Shown: positions 1 to 5,060 of the stretch, piece after piece
Position numbering within the stretch: the stretch's first letter is position 1
How the letters are laid out: every line of letters starts with the position of its first letter
NCBI GenBank assembly: GCA_049587715.1
Contig: JBAVEL010000011.1
Span: forward strand, 1 to 6,049
DNA length: 6,049 nt
From: JBAVEL01 sp049587715
GTDB lineage: Bacteria > Bacteroidota > Ignavibacteria > UBA10030 > UBA6906
Direction of reading: 5' to 3'
Translations under genes and position numbers: made by a program
Notes under the pieces: generated by a model
Databases searched by the model: none
Told to the model about the DNA's origin: nothing
What the model saw: the letters and a program-made list of their open reading frames with translations, nothing else

Positions 1-561
1 GATCAGTTCAGCTTCGGGACGACCGTCCGGTACGTTGAGGAGACTCAAGCCGCCTTCAGGATGCGGTCCGTCATGGTGGACCTGGGCACGTTCTACCGGA
101 CAGGCATCGGGTCATCCAGGTTTGCAGTCGTGATAAGCAACTTCGGAGGGGATGTAAGCCCGTCCGGGGAAGCTAATTTACCTGATGGAAGGACGGTAAC
201 TCCAAGTCAGACATATTCTTTGCCGACTCTCTTCAAGTTGGGCATAGCATTTGAACCGCTGGAAACGGAAGAGGAACGAATCACCGCCTCCCTCCAGTTG
301 AACCACCCGAACGACAATTCAGAGCACCTCCGCCTGGGGATGGAGTTCGCCTGGAGGAATACCCTTTTCCTCCGGTGTGGGGTGAAGCGCACGATCGGGC
401 AGCCTGTGTTCGGAGAGGACGGCACGACCGAGGAGGACTTCTCCCTGGGGGCTGGATTCCAGGTCCCCCTGGAAGGGAGCATGGCCAATGCTGATTATGC
501 TTTCACCAGCTTCAACCGATTGGGGTCCGTTCACAGGTTCTCTCTGGCTTTCAGCTTCTGA
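1..561 (+). CDS. PorV/PorQ-family outer-membrane beta-barrel protein, C-terminal part (5' end outside window)
   Basis: The reading frame is open from the first base, so this is the last 186 residues of a longer protein whose start lies upstream. The ATG at 61 is an internal methionine, because the frame continues before it with barrel-like sequence. The text is a run of alternating amphipathic strands with family-like phrases: 'VDLGTFYRTG', 'VVISNFGG' and, near the end, 'ADYAFTSFNRLGSVHRFSLA'. The protein ends in Phe-Ser-Phe, the terminal aromatic residue expected of a barrel recognised by the BAM machinery. This C-terminal pattern is typical of the PorV/PorQ (UPF0164-like) family, fatty-acid-transporter-like barrels widespread in the FCB group. 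In Bacteroidota some members serve type IX secretion, but no other type IX component is visible here, so that role is not claimed. The gene is followed after one base by the lipoprotein gene and is probably in the same operon. Confidence 0.8.
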   Translation, partial: DQFSFGTTVRYVEETQAAFRMRSVMVDLGTFYRTGIGSSRFAVVISNFGGDVSPSGEANLPDGRTVTPSQTYSLPTLFKLGIAFEPLETEEERITASLQLNHPNDNSEHLRLGMEFAWRNTLFLRCGVKRTIGQPVFGEDGTTEEDFSLGAGFQVPLEGSMANADYAFTSFNRLGSVHRFSLAFSF

Positions 562-562
562 C

Positions 563-1648
563 ATGCGCGCTCGATTCATATTCTCCTTCCTTATCGCGCT
601 TGCAGGGCTCCTGGCGCTCTACTCAGGGTGCGAGGAGAGGCCGACCTTGCCGCCTGAACTGGACATTGCCGTCCCGGATACCTCCTACGTCCCGCTCTAC
701 CCGAGTTTCGCGGGATTCACCGGCCCCGAGGATATTCTCGTGGGACAGGACCAGCTTCTGTATGTGGCGGACACGCGGGGGGACCGGCTTGTCATGCTGA
801 ACCGGGCGGGGCAGGTCCTGAGCGAGCGGCGGATGCTCCGTCCCCGCTCAGTGGCGCAGGATTCCCGGCTGGATCTTCTCGTGGGAGGAGAAGTTGTTGC
901 CTCGAGCGGGGATACGGTCGGGGCCTTGTTCCGCATCCATCTGTACTCTCCCTCTCCCGATTCGGCCCACCGGCTGGAGGTGGCCAGGGTGGACACCATC
1001 TGGCGGGAACTTGCACGGCCTGCGCGGCGGTTTCCGGGAATCACGGTGTTCGGGGACAACCAGTACCTGGTTGTGCGCACGGGGCCCAGCAACACCAGTT
1101 TCATCGATCCCGATGGTCGGGTGCTCCTGTTCAGGGGGGACGACACATTCAGCACCCCCGTGTCGGATCTGTGGACAGGCACCGGGAGCGGGATCACGAC
1201 CATCAACAAGCCCACGGCCATCGCCAGCTTCCCCGGTTCCAAAGACTTCGTGCTTGCCCAGTCCTCGGAGGGCGTGACCTACGGTGCCGTATGGATGTAT
1301 TACAAGAGTGATGAGGATTTCCAGGGCTGGCTGCCGAAGTTCAATCCCGACAAGCCCGAAGAGCGCTTCATTGACTTCATCCGCCCCAACCGGTACCGCC
1401 GCCCCGAGGCGGTTGCCATTGACCGGGCGGCGGGGGGATCGGTCTTCGTGGCGGATGCCGAGCTGGACAGCGTTTTCAAGTTCACCGGAAGGGGCCGCCT
1501 GAAGGCAGAGACATTCGGGAAGGGACGGACGGACGGGCTGATGCTGATGCCCACAGGGTTGGCCTTCTTCCAGAGGGTCCTGTATGTGCTGGACGGGGAG
1601 CGCGGGGAAATCCTGAGGTTCCGGCTCTCGACGGATGTGCCGCGGTAG
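563..1648 (+). CDS. NHL-repeat beta-propeller protein, predicted lipoprotein
   Basis: This 361-residue predicted exported protein has no recognised specific function. The start at 563 is chosen because it opens directly into a signal sequence: basic Arg2 and Arg4, a hydrophobic core at about residues 5-20, then 'LYSGC' with Cys23 as the likely lipidated residue. The frame is open further upstream to 488, but that extension overlaps the barrel gene and would bury the signal. The lipobox is imperfect (Tyr at -3, Ser -2, Gly -1). The mature part carries NHL-type blades: residues about 51-80 ('GPEDILVG...LYVADTRGDRL'), about 279-305 ('RPEAVAID...VFVADAELDSVF') and about 315-353 ('LMPTGLAFF...LYVLDGERGEIL'). 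The middle is less regular beta-rich sequence that could complete a six- or seven-bladed propeller. No catalytic motif is visible, so a binding or scaffold role is more likely than an enzyme. No clear Shine-Dalgarno precedes it. With one base after the barrel stop, translation is probably coupled to that gene. Confidence 0.8.
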   Translation: MRARFIFSFLIALAGLLALYSGCEERPTLPPELDIAVPDTSYVPLYPSFAGFTGPEDILVGQDQLLYVADTRGDRLVMLNRAGQVLSERRMLRPRSVAQDSRLDLLVGGEVVASSGDTVGALFRIHLYSPSPDSAHRLEVARVDTIWRELARPARRFPGITVFGDNQYLVVRTGPSNTSFIDPDGRVLLFRGDDTFSTPVSDLWTGTGSGITTINKPTAIASFPGSKDFVLAQSSEGVTYGAVWMYYKSDEDFQGWLPKFNPDKPEERFIDFIRPNRYRRPEAVAIDRAAGGSVFVADAELDSVFKFTGRGRLKAETFGKGRTDGLMLMPTGLAFFQRVLYVLDGERGEILRFRLSTDVPR

Positions 1649-1660
1649 GGGAAGAATCGC

Positions 1661-1674
1661 GCGGGAGACCCCGC
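1661..1674. terminator. weak hairpin in the convergent gap between the lipoprotein gene and the tRNA gene
   Basis: GCGGG (1661-1665) pairs with CCCGC (1670-1674) around a four-base loop. An alternative, mutually exclusive stem is CCCCG (1669-1673) with CGGGG (1683-1687). Neither is followed by a real T-run on either strand; on the minus strand only ATTCTT follows. The position, between two converging transcription units with only 44 bases between them, suits a bidirectional terminator, but the structure is weak. Confidence 0.25.
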
Positions 1675-1692
1675 CGGATGGTCGGGGAGGAG

Positions 1693-1783
1693 CGGAGAGG
1701 GAGAGATTCGAACTCTCGGTACAGGTTTAAGCCCGTACGGCGGTTTAGCAAACCGCTGGTTTCAGCCGCTCACCCACCTCTCC
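1693..1783 (-). tRNA. tRNA-Ser (anticodon GCT)
   Basis: Read on the minus strand, the 91-nt cloverleaf is complete. The acceptor stem is GGAGAGG (1783-1777) with CCTCTCC (1700-1694). A D-arm beginning GGTGAGCGG follows. The anticodon stem GCGGT/ACCGC is perfect, with loop TTGCTAA and anticodon GCT at 1749-1747, which reads AGC and AGU serine codons. The long class II variable arm has a seven-pair stem (GTACGGG/CCTGTAC, one G-U pair). The T-arm is GAGAG-TTCGAAT-CTCTC. The discriminator base is G at 1693, the serine identity base. CCA is not encoded (CTC follows), so it must be added by CCA-transferase. The long variable arm and discriminator G both support serine. Confidence 0.97.
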
Positions 1784-1821
1784 AGGCCGCTGTGGAACGG
1801 ATCGCGCGCACGCGGCATTCG

Positions 1822-1850
1822 AAGATAGGGAAAAAGGAGGCGTCGCGCAA
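1822..1850 (-). promoter_or_regulatory. candidate sigma70-type promoter for the tRNA-Ser gene
   Basis: On the minus strand, TTGCGC (1850-1845) and TATCTT (1827-1822) are separated by 17 bases, the optimal spacing. The matches to consensus are moderate (3/6 and 4/6). Transcription would begin near 1815, about 30 bases before the mature tRNA 5' end, leaving a leader for RNase P to remove. The stretch just after the -10 element is GC-rich, as is common at stable-RNA promoters. The element overlaps the phosphoesterase terminator. Confidence 0.4.
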
Positions 1851-1862
1851 CCCGACCCCTCC
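1831..1862 (-). terminator. intrinsic terminator of the metallophosphoesterase gene
   Basis: On the minus strand, 19 bases lie between the phosphoesterase stop and this structure. GGAGG (1862-1858) pairs with CCTCC (1840-1836). After one G-G mismatch, GTCG (1856-1853) pairs with CGAC (1845-1842), closing a seven-base loop. Five T residues (1835-1831) follow the stem directly. Stem, small loop and abutting U-tract fit a Rho-independent terminator well, though the U-tract is short. Confidence 0.68.
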
Positions 1863-1880
1863 CGACGGGTCCGGGGCGGA

Positions 1881-2600
1881 TCAGACGCCCCTCGAGAGCC
1901 GCCGGGCGAGGGGAGCGGGGAGGCCCGCCTTGCGGATGGCGGCCTGGGTCTTCGGGATGTCGTATTCCACGCGCACGGTCTCATACGTCCAGGCCTCGAT
2001 GTCGAGGAGCCCGAAGGCGGCCCGGGGGTCTCCGTCCCGCGGCTGACCCACGCTCCCAACATTCACGAGGAACCTGGCACGATCCTCCGTCCTGCCCGGT
2101 GGACCGAAACTGTTGACCGAAAGGTCCTCTCCGACCACAACGGGCACGTGTGTGTGCCCCACGAAGCAGAGGCGGGTTGTGAATGCCCGGAATGCTTCTT
2201 CCGCGTCGGTGAGGGAGAAGACATACGGCCAGCGCTCGGGAGATGCGGGGGAAGAATGGACGAATGTCACCTCCTCCCGGCGGCAGACGAGGGGAAGACC
2301 GCGGAGGTATGTCAGGGAGGCAGCCGATACCCTGTCCCGGGTCCATTCGAGGGCGAGACGGCCCATGCTGTTGAAGTCCTCGACGGAAGTCTCCCCCAGG
2401 AGGCCGCTGTCGTGGTTTCCCCGGACCACCACATCGCACCGGGCACCGACAAGGCCGATGCATTCCTCGGGGAATGGACCGTATCCCACAATGTCGCCGA
2501 GACAGTGGAGCGCATCGGCTCCGAGGGTCTCGATTCTCTGCAGCACGGCTTCCAGTGCGGGGAGGTTCGAGTGAATGTCCGACATGATCGCGATGCGCAT
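1881..2600 (-). CDS. calcineurin-like metallophosphoesterase (YfcE/MJ0936-type)
   Basis: This complete 239-residue cytoplasmic enzyme belongs to the calcineurin-like phosphoesterase superfamily, Metallophos_2 / YfcE-MJ0936 type, which hydrolyses phosphomono- or diesters with a two-metal centre. All metal and catalytic motifs are present in order: D8-x-H10 ('MSDIHSN'), G35-D36 ('GDIVGYG'), G61-N62-H63-D64, H115 ('FVHSSP') and G148-H149-T150-H151. The family's 'NVGSVGQPRDG' segment is at 180-190. There is no signal peptide or membrane segment, and the length is normal for the family. The start at 2600 is supported by AAGGAG five bases upstream. The physiological substrate cannot be told from sequence; relatives act in vitro on generic phosphodiesters. 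The gene is monocistronic or upstream of the tRNA on the same strand, ends at a good terminator, and is divergent from the polysaccharide export operon. No functional tie to either neighbour is evident. Confidence 0.93.
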   Translation of the reverse strand: MRIAIMSDIHSNLPALEAVLQRIETLGADALHCLGDIVGYGPFPEECIGLVGARCDVVVRGNHDSGLLGETSVEDFNSMGRLALEWTRDRVSAASLTYLRGLPLVCRREEVTFVHSSPASPERWPYVFSLTDAEEAFRAFTTRLCFVGHTHVPVVVGEDLSVNSFGPPGRTEDRARFLVNVGSVGQPRDGDPRAAFGLLDIEAWTYETVRVEYDIPKTQAAIRKAGLPAPLARRLSRGV

Positions 2601-2605
2601 GCCCG

Positions 2606-2611
2606 CTCCTT
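2606..2611 (-). promoter_or_regulatory. Shine-Dalgarno of the metallophosphoesterase gene
   Basis: AAGGAG on the minus strand lies five bases before the ATG at 2600. This fixes that start rather than the in-frame ATG at codon 6, which would also cut into the first beta-strand before the D-x-H motif. Confidence 0.8.
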
Positions 2612-2621
2612 CAGAGCCGTC

Positions 2622-2649
2622 AATGTACCAGTTCCGGTCTCAAACGCAA
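2622..2649 (-). promoter_or_regulatory. weak candidate promoter for the metallophosphoesterase gene
   Basis: In the 60-bp divergent gap, the minus strand has TTGCGT (2649-2644) and TACATT (2627-2622) with a 16-base spacer (3/6 and 4/6 matches). It would start near 2615 and give a leader of about 15 bases that just contains the Shine-Dalgarno. No equally good plus-strand promoter is visible in the gap; the one for the export operon may lie within the start of the phosphoesterase gene. Confidence 0.25.
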
Positions 2650-2652
2650 GGG
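2648..2652 (+). promoter_or_regulatory. probable Shine-Dalgarno of the SLBB export gene
   Basis: AAGGG lies eight bases before the ATG at 2661. It is a modest match, but it sits at workable spacing and agrees with the start deduced from the signal peptide. It overlaps the candidate -35 element of the divergent promoter on the other strand. Confidence 0.5.
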
Positions 2653-2660
2653 TTCTCTGC

Positions 2661-5060
2661 ATGAACACGCTCACCCTGCATGTTCTCCTGGTGATGGTGC
2701 TCGGGATCGCAGTTCTCCCCGCGCCGGGCGGGGCGCAGATACGGGGCCGCACCGCTGCGCAGGCGGAGCCGCGGCTTGCCGGCATGACGGCCCGGGAGAT
2801 CGACCGGAAGCTCGGAGAACTCGGGTTGTCCCGGGATGAGGCGGCTCGCCAGGCCGCCGCCATGGGCATACCCCTGGAGCAGTTCGTGGGTTCCCTCCGC
2901 CCGCGGAGGGAGTCGGTCTCGGTGCCCCAGGAAGGTCGGCTTTCGACCGACTCCGTCGACGAGGCGGGGTTTCCCGGGGAGGAGGCAGGGGAGGAGAAGG
3001 CACCCGATTCGCTCCGGATACCGCGGGACCCGACCGGGCTTCCCTATTTCGGGTACGATCTCTTCCTGCATGTTCCGAAGGCCTTTGAGCCCGCCGCAGC
3101 CGGACCGGCGGACCCGGAATACCTTATCGGACCCTCCGATCTGCTGCGCCTGAGCGTGTGGGGCCAGGTGGAGTTCCAGACCGAGCTAGCCGTCGACAGG
3201 GAAGGACGGGTGTTTGTCCCCACGGTGGGCCAGGTGCCGGTCTCGGGGCTTACCCTGGAGGGGGCTTATCAGAAACTCCTGAAGCAGATGTCCCGCTCGT
3301 ACGCAGGGCTGCTCTCGGAGCCTCCCACGGCCTGGCTGGATCTCTCCCTTGCCAGGATGCGCCCGAAACGCGTCTTCCTCATGGGAGAAGTGGCCCGACC
3401 CGGCGGCTACACCGTCGGCAGCTATTCCACCGTCTTCAACGTCCTGTACAGCGTGGGGGGCCCGACGGCAAACGGCAGCCTGCGGGAGGTCCGGCTGATC
3501 AGGGGAGGCCGGGTCATCGCCCGCGTGGACCTGTACGACTACCTCACGGGTGCGGAGACGACGAACGACATCAGGGTGCAGAGCAACGACATCGTGTACA
3601 TTCCCCCTCGCGCCCGGACCGTGAGTCTCCGGGGGGAGGTCCGTCACCCGGCGGTCTTCGAGCTGGTCCCGGGCGAAGGCATCGCCTCGCTCGTCCGTTT
3701 TGCCGGGGGACTTCTTCCCACGGCCTATGAGGGGTATGCACAGGTGGACAGGATCCGTCCTCTCGCAGAGCGGAAGGGAGGAGTGGACGACCGGATGGTG
3801 ATCGACATCCCCCTCCGGGACCTTTTCGCTGTTCCCCCCCGGGACCATCCCCTCGAGGACGGAGACCAGGTCATGGTGTTCCCCGTCCTGGATGAGAAGC
3901 GCAACTACGCCTCCATCGAAGGGGCGGTGTGGAAGCCCGGGAGGTATCAGATCGGAGAGCTGAAGAGAATCCGGGACCTGATTGCCGCAGCGCGCGGACT
4001 GCACCCCAAGGCGCACATGGGCCTGGCCCACCTGACCCGGCTGAATCCCGACCGGTTGACCCGGCGCATCCTGCCTCTGGATCTGCAACAGATCATGGCC
4101 GATTCCGGTGCCGACGTGTTTCTGGAGGCCGAGGATGCCGTGACGGTCTATTCCACCGAGATCCTGGAAGTGAAGGACCGGTTTGTGACCGTCCGGGGGA
4201 GCATCAAGAAGCCGGGGCGATACCCCCTGCGCACTTCCATGACCCTGGGGGATCTGATTCCGATGGCGGGGGGCTATACGGAGGATGCCGAGCTCCTGGC
4301 GGCGGAGGTGGCCCGCGTGCTCCCGCGCGGCTTCGGCGGCGATTCCCTGGCCCTGATCCTGAGGCCGGCCCTGCCGCAGGGTTTTGCCGGGGGCCAGGGC
4401 GGCGGGGTGGAGTTCCCGCTCCTTCACAGGGACGAGGTGCTTGTCCTTCCGAATCCGACATACGTGCGTCAGAGGAACGTGATCGTCTCGGGAGATATCC
4501 GCTATCCGGGGGTCTACGCCATTCAGCGGCGGGGGGAGCGGGTATCCGAGATCCTGAACCGGGCGGGGGGCCCCACCTCCACCTCGTCGATGGGGGGGGC
4601 CCAGTTCTTCCGGAAAGACCGCCGGCTGCTCCTGGATCTCCGCAAGGCATACGAGGACCGGGATGTGAGACACGACGTGGTGATGCTGGACGGAGACAGC
4701 CTGCATATCCCCTCCCGACCACACACGGTTCTCGTCACGGGGGAGGTGAACAACCCGGGACTGCTCTCGTTCATCGAGGGGGATGACGTGCAGGACTACA
4801 TTGACCGGGCCGGGGGGCTCACGGACAGCTCCCTGTACGCGGTTCTGGTGCAGCCCACGGGGGAATCCCGGCGCGTCGACTTCGGCTGGTTTCGCGGCAA
4901 CCCGGAGGTCCCCGAGGGCTCCACCGTGGCGGTTCTCAAGATCCCTCCCCCCGGGCCGGAAGGGGAGCCCTTCGATGTCTCGGGCACGATCAAGGACGTG
5001 TTTGCCATTCTTTCCAGTGCCGCCACGCTGGCATTCATCGTGTGGCAGGTGAGCCAGTGA
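2661..5060 (+). CDS. polysaccharide export protein, Poly_export (Wza-type) domain plus six SLBB units
   Basis: This 799-residue secreted protein is the likely outer-membrane/periplasmic channel (OPX component) for an exopolysaccharide or capsule. The start at 2661 is chosen because it opens into a signal peptide: hydrophobic core at about 4-19 and likely cleavage after 'GGA' at residue 25. The frame stays open back to 2148, but only as antisense of the phosphoesterase gene. A short, probably helical module (about 42-79, 'TAREIDRKLGELGLSRDEAA') comes first. The Poly_export domain starts near 151 ('PEYLIGPSDLLRLSVWG'). Six SLBB units begin near residues 236, 319, 414, 507, 605 and 688, each of the form 'V-x-V-x-G-x-V-x-x-P-G ... 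AGG'. Unit 3 has ARG in place of AGG. A hydrophobic segment at 779-799 ends the protein, perhaps an analogue of the Wza C-terminal pore helix. Typical Wza is near 380 residues with few SLBB units, so this is the long form seen in FCB-type bacteria. It is coupled to the chain-length determinant downstream. Confidence 0.9.
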   Translation: MNTLTLHVLLVMVLGIAVLPAPGGAQIRGRTAAQAEPRLAGMTAREIDRKLGELGLSRDEAARQAAAMGIPLEQFVGSLRPRRESVSVPQEGRLSTDSVDEAGFPGEEAGEEKAPDSLRIPRDPTGLPYFGYDLFLHVPKAFEPAAAGPADPEYLIGPSDLLRLSVWGQVEFQTELAVDREGRVFVPTVGQVPVSGLTLEGAYQKLLKQMSRSYAGLLSEPPTAWLDLSLARMRPKRVFLMGEVARPGGYTVGSYSTVFNVLYSVGGPTANGSLREVRLIRGGRVIARVDLYDYLTGAETTNDIRVQSNDIVYIPPRARTVSLRGEVRHPAVFELVPGEGIASLVRFAGGLLPTAYEGYAQVDRIRPLAERKGGVDDRMVIDIPLRDLFAVPPRDHPLEDGDQVMVFPVLDEKRNYASIEGAVWKPGRYQIGELKRIRDLIAAARGLHPKAHMGLAHLTRLNPDRLTRRILPLDLQQIMADSGADVFLEAEDAVTVYSTEILEVKDRFVTVRGSIKKPGRYPLRTSMTLGDLIPMAGGYTEDAELLAAEVARVLPRGFGGDSLALILRPALPQGFAGGQGGGVEFPLLHRDEVLVLPNPTYVRQRNVIVSGDIRYPGVYAIQRRGERVSEILNRAGGPTSTSSMGGAQFFRKDRRLLLDLRKAYEDRDVRHDVVMLDGDSLHIPSRPHTVLVTGEVNNPGLLSFIEGDDVQDYIDRAGGLTDSSLYAVLVQPTGESRRVDFGWFRGNPEVPEGSTVAVLKIPPPGPEGEPFDVSGTIKDVFAILSSAATLAFIVWQVSQ
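5047..5053 (+). promoter_or_regulatory. Shine-Dalgarno-like site and TGATG junction of the Wzz-type gene
   Basis: AGGTGAG lies six bases before the ATG at 5060, inside the last codons of the export gene. The export gene's TGA (5058-5060) shares its A with the ATG (5060-5062). This one-base overlap is a classic arrangement for translational coupling and decides the start of the downstream gene. Confidence 0.65.

Noticed and set aside
1..561. Assignment of the barrel to a type IX secretion system (PorV)
   Set aside because: The family is widespread outside type IX systems. No C-terminal type IX signal domain or other Por component is present in the window.
697..1242. A 181-codon minus-strand open frame opposite the NHL gene
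   Set aside because: It is antisense of a frame with clear NHL repeats and a signal peptide. The Ser/Arg/Pro-rich product looks like a shadow and has no ribosome site of note.
1849..1871. Alternative GC stem (GACCC 1854-1858 with GGGTC 1867-1871) just after the phosphoesterase stop
   Set aside because: The minus-strand U-tract lies about 20 bases away from this stem. The GGAGG/CCTCC stem that directly abuts the U-tract is the better terminator and competes with it.
1649..1880. tRNA-associated integration site or mobile element remnant
   Set aside because: There is no integrase, no direct repeat of the tRNA 3' end and no composition change next to the tRNA within the window.
2148..2660. In-frame upstream extension of the SLBB gene giving a 970-residue protein
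   Set aside because: The extra 171 codons are exact antisense of the well-supported phosphoesterase gene, are rich in Cys, Arg and Gly without domain character, and would put the signal peptide in the middle of the protein.
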